DNA of 64,000 nucleotides from Prevotella sp. UBA2809. GTDB taxonomy: Bacteria; Bacteroidota; Bacteroidia; Bacteroidales; Bacteroidaceae. The stretch lies in NCBI GenBank assembly GCA_002351725.1, contig DEHD01000018.1, positions 1 through 64,000 on the forward strand, read 5' to 3'. Below are positions 43,972-53,279 of the stretch, one piece after another. Position numbers and translations under genes: made by a program. The notes below the pieces were generated by a model. The model saw nothing but the letters and a program-made list of their open reading frames with translations, was not told the origin of the DNA and made no database searches. Every line of letters starts with the position of its first letter. Position 1 is the stretch's first letter.

Positions 43972-45422
43972 ACTTCCGTATCATCAGCAAGATTATTGGC
44001 TCACTACTCTTTATAGAAGGGCAGTTTATGGGATGGTGCGCACTGATGTCGTTTCTATATCACGAGGACGACCTGATGGCGTTTCTGATTTCCCTACTGA
44101 TAACCTTTGGAAGCGGATTCTTCTTCCTGTACTTAGGAAGAAACGCCGACAACACGCTGAGCCGTAGGGATGCCTATCTGGTGGTGACGGCGGCATGGGT
44201 GGTGTTCTCGTTCTTCGGCATGTTCCCCTTCCTGATTCATGGCAGCATCACGAACATTACGGATGCCTTCTTTGAATCGACATCGGGCTTTACAACAACG
44301 GGAGCCTCGATACTGGACGACGTAGAGACGCTGCCGCACGCGATACTCTTCTGGCGATCGCTGACGCAATGGATTGGCGGACTGGGAATCGTATTCTTTA
44401 CCATCGCCATTCTGCCATCGCTGGTGGGAGGTAGCGTGAAAATTTTCGCGGCAGAGGCAACAGGACCTATCAAGGCGAAGATGCACCCCAGACTGTCGAC
44501 AACGGCCAAGTGGATATGGAGCATCTACTTTATACTGACCATAGGTTGCGGACTGGCTTACTGGCTGGCGGGAATGGACCTGTTTGAGGCCACCAACTAC
44601 TCGATGACAACAACAGCCACAGGCGGATTTGCCATCCACAACGAGAGTACGGCGTACTTCAACTCGCCTACCATCGACTATATCTCGATTATCTTCCAGT
44701 TTCTGTCGGGCATCAACTTCACCTTATTATATCTATGTATCATCAAGATGAAGCTGAAAGCGCTGATAACCAACTCGGAATTCAAACTCTATCTGGGCGT
44801 AGTGACGGGTGCCACGCTGTGGATTATGTATCTGCTGCTGACACGTATGGACTACGATATGGAGCACGCCTTCAGAGCGGCGCTGTTCCAGGTGGTTTCG
44901 TTTATGACCACCACGGGTATGTTTAACGAGGATGCGGGCACCTGGCCTCACATCACGTGGGTGATACTGGGTGTGGTGATGTACTTAGGTGCGTGTGCAG
45001 GCAGTACGAGCGGCGGATTTAAGTGCGTGAGAGGCGTGATGCTGCTGAAGGTGATTCGCAACAACTTCCGCCAGATTCTGCACCCGAATGCGGTGCTGCC
45101 CGTGAAGATTAACGGGGTGAACATACCGCAATCGAAACTGGTGGCGCTGTTTGCATTCTTTACGCTGACCATCCTGATGACGCTGGTAACGGCTACCATC
45201 ATGATTGTGGCTGGCATAGACAATACCAATGCCATCACCATCGCACTGAGCTGTGTGAGCAATGTGGGACCGACGCTGGGCACACAGATTGGACCGGTGA
45301 TGTCGTGGTCATCCCTACCCGACTTTATCAAGTGGATTCTGTGTCCGCTGATGCTGATGGGACGTCTGGAGATAATGACGGTACTGGTATTGTTTACACG
45401 TAGTTTCTGGACAGAAAATTAA
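43965..45422 (+). CDS. trkH: TrkH family potassium uptake protein
   Basis: Inner-membrane potassium channel of 485 residues with the four pseudo-repeated selectivity regions, visible around STSGFTTTGASILDD, TTTATGGFAIHN, MTTTGMFNEDAG and SCVSNVGPTLGTQIGPV. Works with TrkA just upstream. Ends 23 bases from the convergent DUF4435 gene; no terminator is visible in that gap. Confidence 0.95.
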   Translation: MVNFRIISKIIGSLLFIEGQFMGWCALMSFLYHEDDLMAFLISLLITFGSGFFFLYLGRNADNTLSRRDAYLVVTAAWVVFSFFGMFPFLIHGSITNITDAFFESTSGFTTTGASILDDVETLPHAILFWRSLTQWIGGLGIVFFTIAILPSLVGGSVKIFAAEATGPIKAKMHPRLSTTAKWIWSIYFILTIGCGLAYWLAGMDLFEATNYSMTTTATGGFAIHNESTAYFNSPTIDYISIIFQFLSGINFTLLYLCIIKMKLKALITNSEFKLYLGVVTGATLWIMYLLLTRMDYDMEHAFRAALFQVVSFMTTTGMFNEDAGTWPHITWVILGVVMYLGACAGSTSGGFKCVRGVMLLKVIRNNFRQILHPNAVLPVKINGVNIPQSKLVALFAFFTLTILMTLVTATIMIVAGIDNTNAITIALSCVSNVGPTLGTQIGPVMSWSSLPDFIKWILCPLMLMGRLEIMTVLVLFTRSFWTEN

Positions 45423-45445
45423 ACATCTCCGAATTCGTATAAGAT

Positions 45446-46441
45446 TTATGTGCCCAAATAAGTTCGGATATCGTCTTGGATGCGGCGGAATTGCTCTGAA
45501 GAGATGTAACCAGTATTCTTTTTGAGCATAACCTTTATATCCTGCAGCGAGTTTTCGTAACAGGACATTTCGTTTCGCTTCTGTGTCTTATGTGCAGTGG
45601 CATAGAAAATCTCGTTCTGGCGTTCCTGTCGCAACAAATTGCACACCTTAGTAAGTATGGGCGATACAACGGTATCGAACAGATGATGGCCTTGCATATA
45701 TAAATAGGTAGTCTGTGGAGTAACACCAAGTGCACGGATATCATCCTTAGTGGCAAGGTATTCGTCCTTTGCGTCTGGGAACTGGCGCTGCAATTCATTA
45801 ATCTTAGTATGCACCTTACGCTTTACATTAGAAATAGAGGCGCTAGGATTCATCACATTGAATCCACCAGGATCAGCAATGCGATTGAAATCGCTAATGG
45901 AGAACTTTGGGTAGTTACCATTGCGATACACCATGACAGACCACACAAAGAGCGGAAATAAAGCCTCGCTAAACTGCGCAAAATATTCACGGAAATCAAA
46001 GATTCTATGATCATTGAGGGTAACAGACACACAGACATTATGCAGCGAAGGGGCATAGCATTGGAAGTTCTCGATAGCATACACATAGGTATGGAACACA
46101 TAAGAACTATTTAACACACTTCGAGACTGATGTGTTCGGCCCTGAATAAGATAGTCGTAATCAGCATCTACACAAGCTATCATGTCCTTACCTAGAGGTT
46201 CACCCTCGAGGAAATTCATAAGCACCGACTTCTTTCCACGAGTGAGGTTAACTTTTGATGGAAGCATCACCTCAAAGTAACGCTTATCGTTCTCGAATTC
46301 GCTGAGCACAGTGCGCCAAAAGTAAATATCATCATAGCTTTCGACATAGGCCACAATCCTATGTCGCGCCTTCTTTGAGGTAAGCGCATTGGCAGCCTCA
46401 AAATAACGGCTATTGATATTATCCTTTAGACGATTGGCCAT
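45446..46441 (-). CDS. DUF4435 (TOPRIM-like) protein
   Basis: A 331-residue protein whose N-terminal third has the acidic arrangement of a TOPRIM domain: Glu34 in YVESYDD and the Asp-x-Asp-x-Asp of VDADYD (92-96). DUF4435 proteins include AriB, the nuclease-like effector of the PARIS phage-defence system, where the partner is an AAA ATPase. Here the gene is encoded 12 bases after an AAA ATPase gene on the same strand. In this setting among housekeeping genes it may be a resident pair with another job. Defence function is a hypothesis. Confidence 0.78.
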   Translation of the reverse strand: MANRLKDNINSRYFEAANALTSKKARHRIVAYVESYDDIYFWRTVLSEFENDKRYFEVMLPSKVNLTRGKKSVLMNFLEGEPLGKDMIACVDADYDYLIQGRTHQSRSVLNSSYVFHTYVYAIENFQCYAPSLHNVCVSVTLNDHRIFDFREYFAQFSEALFPLFVWSVMVYRNGNYPKFSISDFNRIADPGGFNVMNPSASISNVKRKVHTKINELQRQFPDAKDEYLATKDDIRALGVTPQTTYLYMQGHHLFDTVVSPILTKVCNLLRQERQNEIFYATAHKTQKRNEMSCYENSLQDIKVMLKKNTGYISSEQFRRIQDDIRTYLGT

Positions 46442-46453
46442 AAACCGCAGGCC

Positions 46454-47290
46454 TTAAACAGTAATATCTGATACCTCTGTTACGGAATCTACCCAACCAT
46501 TCATAACGATGGCAGGAGAATGTGTGGTGAGAATAATCTGTACGTTGGGGTTGAGCTCAAGACAGAGGTCAACAAGACGTTTCTGCCACTCAAGATGTAA
46601 TGACACCTCAGGTTCGTCCATAAACAGGACATAAGGCATATTATCCTCCACCAGAACAGTAAGCAGGATTATCAGAATCTGCTTTTCTCCACTCGACAAC
46701 TGATAGGGCAACAAAACCTCACCTATCTGTGTAAAACGGAGCTCGTTCTCAGTGCGGATCATCTTCTTACCCGTATCGCGGAACAGTTCATCAACGATAT
46801 CCTGGAAACGGGTTTTCTTCTGAGACAGCTGCTGAGCGGCATCAGCATCGCCACTCTGAAGCTTATCGATAATACGATTGCCTATGTTTACCTGGTAATC
46901 AAGATACTTACGCTGCAGATTATATAATTGGATATCGAGTAGCGAACCACCCCCTACTCCAGCTAAGGCAGAAAGGGCCTGACGAAGGAATCCTTCGCCT
47001 TCGGCAAGTGCCTGCTGCAGATTTGAGTCTAGCGAGCGGATCATATCATAGCGAATCCACTTGGCATCCTCTGGTTCTACATCCAAGCGTACACCCTTAA
47101 GCATATGCGAAGGGAACTCGCCACCAGCAATAAGCCCCTTAACAACTTTGTTAAGGATGGTACTCTTACCTTCGCCATTCATTCCGCTTAGGATATTAAC
47201 ATGGCGATTCAATTCCCACACGATATGTTTCTTTCCGCTCCAAAGCGAATCGATCTCTATCTTCTTAATGTAATCAGCGTACTTAGGCAT
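46454..47290 (-). CDS. AAA family ATPase (ABC-ATPase-like, AAA_15/21 type)
   Basis: A 278-residue ATPase with Walker A GMNGEGKST (36-44), signature LSSGEKQILI, Walker B VLFMDEPEVSLHLEWQ and the switch His in TTHSP. It looks like the compact ATPases paired with TOPRIM proteins (OLD, Gabija and PARIS relatives) but is shorter than AriA. I use ATG 47290; the in-frame TTG two codons earlier is less likely. It lies between the FKBP lipoprotein and DUF4435 genes, and the three probably share a transcript with glyS. Confidence 0.82.
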   Translation of the reverse strand: MPKYADYIKKIEIDSLWSGKKHIVWELNRHVNILSGMNGEGKSTILNKVVKGLIAGGEFPSHMLKGVRLDVEPEDAKWIRYDMIRSLDSNLQQALAEGEGFLRQALSALAGVGGGSLLDIQLYNLQRKYLDYQVNIGNRIIDKLQSGDADAAQQLSQKKTRFQDIVDELFRDTGKKMIRTENELRFTQIGEVLLPYQLSSGEKQILIILLTVLVEDNMPYVLFMDEPEVSLHLEWQKRLVDLCLELNPNVQIILTTHSPAIVMNGWVDSVTEVSDITV

Positions 47291-47323
47291 AGGCAAGGTT
47301 TTTAGAAAGTTCGTATTTTATTG

Positions 47324-47929
47324 TTATCTGCTCTTAAACACAGGACGTTTCTCGCCTGGATGCCAGATGTCATAGACAGCAATATCGAATATCAAATCGC
47401 TATATCCGGGAATATCGCTATAGTCTGATGTACCGTATCCAAGCTTGTAAGAGAAGTGTACACGCCAGCGATCGCCCACACGCATATGCTGGAGGGCTGT
47501 AGAAAAGCCATCGCGCAAGCCGGTTTCGCCAGGACAGAACTTAGTGGTACCTGCAGTTGACCAATCGAAGTCGCCAAGGAATGTTTGGTCGAACACATAA
47601 CCATCAGTATATGATGCACTTGGGATGAGACGGCCTCTATAAGCAACACGTACAGTATCGGTAAACAAGGCAGGCTCTCCACTACCCGACTCAAGCACCT
47701 CAACATATACGTAATCTGTACTGGCTGCACTTGAAATAGTGGCGTTCTTGCTGTAGGTAAGATACTTGGTCATGGAACTAGTTGCGAGCTTTTCAATATA
47801 AGCATCGTTCTTTTCCTGCCACTTGTCAAACTCATCTTCAGTATCGCTATCCTCGCTGCACGATGATACTATTCCCATAAAAGGGAACAGTACCACAGCG
47901 AGCAATATGTATTTGAGATTCTTCATCAT
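47324..47929 (-). CDS. FKBP-type peptidyl-prolyl isomerase lipoprotein
   Basis: A 201-residue lipoprotein with lipobox VSSC (Cys24) and an acidic stretch after it, as in surface-exported Bacteroidota lipoproteins. The C-terminal half (about 95-195) is an FKBP domain with VRVAYRGRLI, a LRDGFSTALQHMRVGDRWRV segment and LGYGTSDYSDIPGYSDLIFDI. It probably helps fold proline-containing proteins in the periplasm or outer membrane. Two bases downstream of glyS. Confidence 0.88.
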   Translation of the reverse strand: MMKNLKYILLAVVLFPFMGIVSSCSEDSDTEDEFDKWQEKNDAYIEKLATSSMTKYLTYSKNATISSAASTDYVYVEVLESGSGEPALFTDTVRVAYRGRLIPSASYTDGYVFDQTFLGDFDWSTAGTTKFCPGETGLRDGFSTALQHMRVGDRWRVHFSYKLGYGTSDYSDIPGYSDLIFDIAVYDIWHPGEKRPVFKSR

Positions 47930-47931
47930 TA

Positions 47932-49473
47932 TTACTGAAGTTTCTTAAGCAGACTTGCAATGCTAACCTTATCCTCGATGATTGAGTTGAGGTCGCTGAT
48001 GTTTACACGCTCCTGCTCCATGGTATCGCGGAAACGCAGAGTTACCTTACCATCGGTGAGAGAATCGTGATCGACAGTTACACAGTAAGGAGTACCAATG
48101 GCATCCTGACGACGATAGCGCTTTCCGATAGAATCCTTCTCGTCGTACTGGCAAGCGAAGTGATACTTCAGCTGGTCGATAATCTCACGAGCCTTCTCAG
48201 GCAGACCATCTTTCTTTACCAGAGGCATTACAGCACACTTAACAGGTGCGAGGGCTGCTGGCAGACGAAGTACGGTACGGGTCTCGCCATTCTCGAGCTT
48301 CTCCTCGTCGAAGGCATGACACATGATAGAGAGGAACATACGGTCAACACCAATAGATGTCTCGATAACATATGGAGTGTAGCTCTCGTTGGTCTGAGGA
48401 TCGAAGTACTTGATGCTCTTACCAGAGAACTTCTCGTGCTGGCTCAGGTCGAAGTTGGTACGAGAGTGGATACCCTCAACCTCCTTGAAGCCGAATGGCA
48501 TCTTGAACTCGATATCGGTAGCTGCGTTAGCATAGTGTGCCAACTTGTCGTGATCGTGGAAACGATAGTTCTCAGCACCGAAGCCCAGAGCCAGATGCCA
48601 CTTCATACGGGTCTCCTTCCACTTGGGGAACCATTCGAGCTCAGTGCCTGGAGCTACGAAGAACTGCATCTCCATCTGCTCGAACTCGCGCATACGGAAG
48701 ATGAACTGACGGGCAACGATCTCGTTACGGAAAGCCTTACCAATCTGGGCGATACCGAAAGGAATCTTCATACGACCGGTCTTCTGTACGTTCAGGTAGT
48801 TCACGAAGATACCCTGAGCAGTCTCAGGACGCAGGTAAACCTTCATCGAAGCATCGGCGCTGGCACCCATCTCGGTAGCGAACATAAGGTTGAACTGACG
48901 AACATCGGTCCAGTTCTTAGTACCGCTGATGGGGTCGACAATCTCCTCGTCGAGGATAATCTGCTTGAGAGCCTCGAGGTCGGGACCCTGCATAGCAGCT
49001 GCATAACGGGCATGCAGATTGTCGCGCTTCTCCTTAGTCTCCTTCACGCGCTCGCTGGTCTCCATGTACTTAGCCTCGTCGAAGCTCTCGCCAAAACGCT
49101 TGCGAGCCTTCTCTACTTCCTTCTGAATCTTCTCGTCGTACTTGGCAATCTGATCCTCGATCAGTACGTCGGCACGATAGCGCTTCTTAGAGTCGCGGTT
49201 GTCGATAAGGGGATCGTTGAAGGCATCAACGTGACCAGAAGCCTTCCATATAGTTGGGTGCATAAAGATGGCGCTATCGATACCTACGATATTCTCGTGA
49301 AGCATAGTCATAGCCTTCCACCAATACTGCTTAATGTTATTCTTCAACTCAACACCATTCTGTCCGTAATCGTAAACGGCTCCTAAACCATCGTAAATCT
49401 CACTTGATGGGAATACAAAGCCATACTCCTTGCAGTGGCTTACGATTTTCTTAAATACATCTTCCTGTGCCAT
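47932..49473 (-). CDS. glyS: Glycine--tRNA ligase
   Basis: Single-chain, class II dimeric glycyl-tRNA synthetase of 513 residues, the type found in Bacteroidota and eukaryotes. Motifs seen: SSEIYDGLGAVYDYGQNGVE near the start, motif 2 FRNEIVARQFIFRMREFEQM and motif 3 in LRLPAALAPVKCAVMPL; the C-terminal anticodon-binding domain follows. First gene of a four-gene minus-strand run. Confidence 0.97.
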   Translation of the reverse strand: MAQEDVFKKIVSHCKEYGFVFPSSEIYDGLGAVYDYGQNGVELKNNIKQYWWKAMTMLHENIVGIDSAIFMHPTIWKASGHVDAFNDPLIDNRDSKKRYRADVLIEDQIAKYDEKIQKEVEKARKRFGESFDEAKYMETSERVKETKEKRDNLHARYAAAMQGPDLEALKQIILDEEIVDPISGTKNWTDVRQFNLMFATEMGASADASMKVYLRPETAQGIFVNYLNVQKTGRMKIPFGIAQIGKAFRNEIVARQFIFRMREFEQMEMQFFVAPGTELEWFPKWKETRMKWHLALGFGAENYRFHDHDKLAHYANAATDIEFKMPFGFKEVEGIHSRTNFDLSQHEKFSGKSIKYFDPQTNESYTPYVIETSIGVDRMFLSIMCHAFDEEKLENGETRTVLRLPAALAPVKCAVMPLVKKDGLPEKAREIIDQLKYHFACQYDEKDSIGKRYRRQDAIGTPYCVTVDHDSLTDGKVTLRFRDTMEQERVNISDLNSIIEDKVSIASLLKKLQ

Positions 49474-49501
49474 AATAAACGTTTATTTTACAATTTTGGT
49501 T

Positions 49502-49510
49502 GCAAAGGTA
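49502..49510 (-). promoter_or_regulatory. -7 promoter element of glyS
   Basis: Minus strand TACCTTTGC, 28 bases from the ATG. Just upstream (49520-49553) is an AT-rich tract of TTGATAA/TTGAGAA repeats that replaces any -33 element. Confidence 0.6.
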
Positions 49511-49567
49511 CACAAATTAATTGATAATTGATAATTGAAAGTTGAGAATTAACAAAAAATCATAGAA

Positions 49568-49591
49568 AATCCCCGCCTTGAGGCGAGGATT
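49568..49591 (-). terminator. Probable terminator of the first TonB receptor gene
   Basis: Inverted repeat with 10-base arms (49568-49577 and 49582-49591) and one mismatch around a TTGA loop, eight bases past the stop codon. On the minus strand it is followed by TTTCTATGATTTTTT. The T run is interrupted, so strength is uncertain. Confidence 0.7.
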
Positions 49592-49599
49592 AACTTGAT

Positions 49600-52500
49600 T
49601 TAGTTGAACAGATAGCGTATTGTGAACATAATCTGATAAGTAGACTGCAGTCCGAGGAAGTCGGAGAAAGTTGACAGATGACGTTCGCCATTCACTGTGT
49701 TATAGGTGTACTTGCCCTTGTTATACGACAGGAGCGAGGTCTCTGTTACCTGCTTGTATAATCCCCACTTCTTGTTAAGGAAATTAGGTAGATTCAGAAT
49801 GTCTACGCCGAACTGCAGTGTGTGCTTGGTCTTACCAAAATTCATAGTCATATCTTGTTCAAACTTAAAGTCTAATTGATGATGCCAAGGCATCTTTGCG
49901 CCACCACGCTCAGCATACTTACCTGTACGAGTCTTAAGATAATCATCCTGCTGGATATAAGCCCAGAAGTCATCACGCTGCATATCGGCGGTATATACCT
50001 GATGGTTTGAACCATAAGTACTCTCAGCAAAATCCCAGCTGTCAAGTTCATTTCTTGATGCTGGCACATATATCAGGTTGGCTGGCGCCAAGGCATCGCT
50101 GTTGACATTCGACGAGAAGATATAGCTGAAACGGCTGAAAGCATACTCGGTTAGGAAACCATACTGATAGCCATCGTAAACAAGCGAGAAGTGGGAACTG
50201 GCGTTCTTCGACTCCTTAAGCGTATAGCTGGCAGATATCAACAGGCGGTTAGGAGCAACGTAAGTGGCATAACCCAACTCGTTATCGTTGACGGCATTCA
50301 CTGAGTTACGATAGTTGTTGTAGGCAGAGGCTACCTGGTTTCCGATACCATCGGTATAGGTCTTGGCCTTTGACAGCGTGTAGCTGGCTGAGAGGTCGAG
50401 CCCAAAGTCGAACTTCTTGCGCAGCTGGGCGCTCAACGACATGTAGTAGGCCTTGCCACCAGCATTCTCGAGCACATAGGCCGAGGAATTGGCATCGTAG
50501 TACGACATCTTGTGGCGAATGTCTCCATGCCCAAGATCGATGGTAGAATGGCCATCCCAATAGATGTCGCGATTAGAAACCACTACAGGATTAAGATCCT
50601 TGTTCATGATACCCTCGATGGTAAAGTCGATATCACCAGGCAGTTTCGCATCGAGAGCAAGCGAAGCCTTCCAGGTCTTTGGCATACGCAGATCGTCGCT
50701 CAGGATAGTAGCGCTGCTAGGGATAGTGGTCGAACTCTTTGCACCAATCTGCTGGAGCATATCAGCCTGACTAGTGGTAAAGGTAGGAATAGTACCCTTG
50801 GTTTGCGATGCGATATAAGATGTCTGTCCCATACCAGAGTTGCCCACTGCTGATATCAACCATACAAATGGCAGACGACCAACGAAGAGACCTGTACCTC
50901 CACGAAGGATAAGATTCTGATTGCCAGTAATGTCCCAGTTGAATCCCAGACGAGGCGAGAATGATATGCTGGCATCGGGCACATTATCCGTGCGGAAGTG
51001 CTGCCAGCCAAAGTCTATGTTGTAGTAATCCTCGTTGAAATTATCCTTAAGACTAGGATACGAAGGCAACTCGAAGCGCACACCAAGCGACATGCGGAAA
51101 CGATCGCTCAGACTCATATTATCCTGGAAATAGAGCGACCACTGGTTAGTGCTCATCTTTGCCACAAACCGAGAGTGTTCAGCGTTATTGCCATATGTAA
51201 TACCAAACAAACGTGTATTCTCCTTGGTGAATACGCTAGCCCAATCGCCCGCAGCCACTTGTTCTGGTGTAGCCTGGAATGCATAATATCCTGCACCAGC
51301 TTGAGCATAACCATTGGCCGCCCAGTCGTTTTCAAATTGGATTCCACCAAACAGGTTGTGCTTACCTAACTGTATATTAATCTCATCGGTAATCACCGTA
51401 GTCTTTGTTTTTGCCTCGTTGCCGTATGTAAACATATCGCCTGTCAACGCCCAGTAAGGATAATGGCCCTGCTCATCGCTCATAACGATTTCTACCACAG
51501 GCACATCAACACCATATTCGTTGCTACGAGGCTGGTCCTGATATGAATAGGTACCACGAAGGGTATTATGCAACTTTCCAAACTTACTATTTAACTCAGC
51601 AGCAACCGAGGTAAAACGGAATTCTGTCATATAACGGCTCGAGAGTGCCGACATACCATAATCAGTATTACCACCATACGAGTTCTGGTTTCCACCATAT
51701 ATAATTGATGTACGGTTGCTACCTATGCTACGCGAAGCCGAAGCGGGATTAGCTTCCTTACGATTAGACTTAGTGAAACGGACATTAAACTTATGATCAT
51801 CGTTTATGTTCCAATCCAAACGAGCCAGGATGCGATATGCAGGCGTTTTAAGATTATAATTCTGCCAAGGACCGGTGGTTATGCCGTAATTAGTCTGCAG
51901 ATAGTTAGACAGACTCTCTAATTCAGAAAGCCTTGGTCGACGGTTAGTTGCGGTGTATGGCGTAGAACCATTACCTGCCTGCACGGCAGGGCCTGCAGTT
52001 ACATTATCCTCATACTCACCATTCACAAAGAAAAAGAGTTTATCCTTCAAAATAGGACCTCCAAAGCTCAAACCAAAGGTACTATTATGACCTTTTGGCA
52101 ATAACAGCTCGGTAGAGTGGATTTTCTTACCCTTCAGGTCAGAACTTGTCAGGAAAGTATATACCATACCCTTGAAGGTGTTAGTACCACTCTTGGTTAC
52201 AGCATTAATGCCACCACCCGTAAAACCACTCTGGCGCACATCGTATGGCGTTACAGAGACTGTCATCTGATCGAGAGCCTCGAGTGAGATTGGTGTACCG
52301 CCACCAGGCAGCGGACTTGGTTCCATACCAAACGAGTCGTTGAACGAGGCACCATCGATAGTAACAAACGACTGGCGATAGTTACCTCCACCAATAGCCA
52401 TACCGCTGGCAGAGCTCGACTGTGGAGTCATCTTCATCAAGTCGGTCATCGAGCGTCCGATGGTAGGTACAGCAGCCATCTGATTGGCATTAAGATTGGT

Positions 52501-52902
52501 TACAGCACCACTGCGGTCGCTACGCATCGTATTGTTAGCCTTAGCAGTAACCACAATCTCCTGAATCATCTCAGAGCCCTCGCTGAGCGATGCATCTACA
52601 ACAGCATTCTGACCCAGAGACAGCTGGACATCGGAAAACTTGGCCGTCTGAAAGCCTATGTACGACACTTCAACCTCGTAAGGACCACCTGCCTTCATAC
52701 CCGTAATGGTATAATGGCCATCGATGTTGGTTACAGCACGATATACTGAACCTGAAGGCACATGCTTGGCTGTAACAGTTGCGCCGATAGCCTCTTCGCC
52801 ACCAGCCATAACGGCACCTGTGATTCCTGAGGTTGTGACCTGAGCAAAAACGGAAAGCGAAACTGTTAATATAGCTACCGTTATTAGTAGTATTCTTTTC
52901 AT
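49600..52902 (-). CDS. TonB-dependent receptor, Oar-like (first copy)
   Basis: Outer-membrane protein of 1100 residues: signal peptide (MKRILLITVAILTVSLSVFAQ region), a carboxypeptidase-regulatory-like beta-sandwich (about 22-110), TonB plug (about 115-230, with YDVRQSGFTGGGINAVTKSG) and a large beta-barrel ending in YLFN. Oar-like receptors take up large substrates using TonB energy. Its paralogue lies at 56035-59319. I use ATG 52902; an in-frame TTG two codons earlier is less likely. No SusD-type partner is adjacent. Confidence 0.92.
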   Translation of the reverse strand: MKRILLITVAILTVSLSVFAQVTTSGITGAVMAGGEEAIGATVTAKHVPSGSVYRAVTNIDGHYTITGMKAGGPYEVEVSYIGFQTAKFSDVQLSLGQNAVVDASLSEGSEMIQEIVVTAKANNTMRSDRSGAVTNLNANQMAAVPTIGRSMTDLMKMTPQSSSASGMAIGGGNYRQSFVTIDGASFNDSFGMEPSPLPGGGTPISLEALDQMTVSVTPYDVRQSGFTGGGINAVTKSGTNTFKGMVYTFLTSSDLKGKKIHSTELLLPKGHNSTFGLSFGGPILKDKLFFFVNGEYEDNVTAGPAVQAGNGSTPYTATNRRPRLSELESLSNYLQTNYGITTGPWQNYNLKTPAYRILARLDWNINDDHKFNVRFTKSNRKEANPASASRSIGSNRTSIIYGGNQNSYGGNTDYGMSALSSRYMTEFRFTSVAAELNSKFGKLHNTLRGTYSYQDQPRSNEYGVDVPVVEIVMSDEQGHYPYWALTGDMFTYGNEAKTKTTVITDEINIQLGKHNLFGGIQFENDWAANGYAQAGAGYYAFQATPEQVAAGDWASVFTKENTRLFGITYGNNAEHSRFVAKMSTNQWSLYFQDNMSLSDRFRMSLGVRFELPSYPSLKDNFNEDYYNIDFGWQHFRTDNVPDASISFSPRLGFNWDITGNQNLILRGGTGLFVGRLPFVWLISAVGNSGMGQTSYIASQTKGTIPTFTTSQADMLQQIGAKSSTTIPSSATILSDDLRMPKTWKASLALDAKLPGDIDFTIEGIMNKDLNPVVVSNRDIYWDGHSTIDLGHGDIRHKMSYYDANSSAYVLENAGGKAYYMSLSAQLRKKFDFGLDLSASYTLSKAKTYTDGIGNQVASAYNNYRNSVNAVNDNELGYATYVAPNRLLISASYTLKESKNASSHFSLVYDGYQYGFLTEYAFSRFSYIFSSNVNSDALAPANLIYVPASRNELDSWDFAESTYGSNHQVYTADMQRDDFWAYIQQDDYLKTRTGKYAERGGAKMPWHHQLDFKFEQDMTMNFGKTKHTLQFGVDILNLPNFLNKKWGLYKQVTETSLLSYNKGKYTYNTVNGERHLSTFSDFLGLQSTYQIMFTIRYLFN

Positions 52903-52929
52903 TGTCAACCGGTTTTATTAGACTTTGGG

Positions 52930-52961
52930 GCAAAGGTACAAAATAAAATGATAGAATGCAA
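52930..52961 (-). promoter_or_regulatory. Promoter of the first TonB receptor gene
   Basis: Minus strand TTG at 52961-52959, 20-base spacer, TACCTTTGC at 52938-52930. Confidence 0.75.
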
Positions 52962-53005
52962 GTTTTTATTAAGAAAATTCACATTTCTGAACTGCGTTTC
53001 AAATC

Positions 53006-53084
53006 GGGTATAGGCGAATGATCGTTTGCGTAAAGGCAAACAATCGTTTGGGTATAGGCAAACGATAATTATATAGGCGTAATG
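53006..53084. repeat. 22-base-period tandem hairpin array between TonB receptor and nuclease genes
   Basis: Units at 53006-53027, 53028-53049 and 53050-53071, then a partial copy. The units carry CGTTTG ... CAAACG arms around an 8-base loop (GGTATAGG-like) with a 2-base spacer. It lies upstream of the first TonB receptor promoter in a 371-base intergenic region. The rest of that region, apart from the palindrome at 53241-53272, shows no gene. Confidence 0.75.
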
Positions 53085-53240
53085 TACCTTTTATCCTTAA
53101 GGTTTGTACTTGCAACCCTTAACCTTTACCCTTTCAAACCATAGTAGAAGAAAAATGGTCACACAACAATCAATATCTAATATAACTACTTGATATTCTG
53201 ATATTTATATTTGCCACTACACTTTTTTGCTAGCCTCGTT

Positions 53241-53272
53241 GGTCACATGGTCACAGCTGTGACCGTGTGACC
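53241..53272. repeat. 32-base palindrome built from GGTCACA units
   Basis: GGTCACA, T, then the 16-base palindrome GGTCACAGCTGTGACC, G, then TGTGACC: symmetrical except for one pair. A further GGTCACAC half-site is at 53157-53164. It begins eight bases past the stop codon of the secreted nuclease gene, so it may act as its terminator, although no T run follows closely on the minus strand. Confidence 0.65.
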
Positions 53273-53279
53273 GTTGGCT

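Noticed and set aside
48067..49386. 439-codon plus-strand open frame opposite glyS
   Set aside because: It is a shadow of glyS; low stop frequency arises from biased codon use on the opposite strand.
49474..49599. T-box riboswitch upstream of glyS
   Set aside because: The leader from the -7 element is under 30 bases and has no room for a T-box structure.
53006..53084. Plasmid-type iterons or replication origin
   Set aside because: Period fits iterons, but no rep gene, DnaA boxes or AT-rich unwinding region is recognisable beside it.
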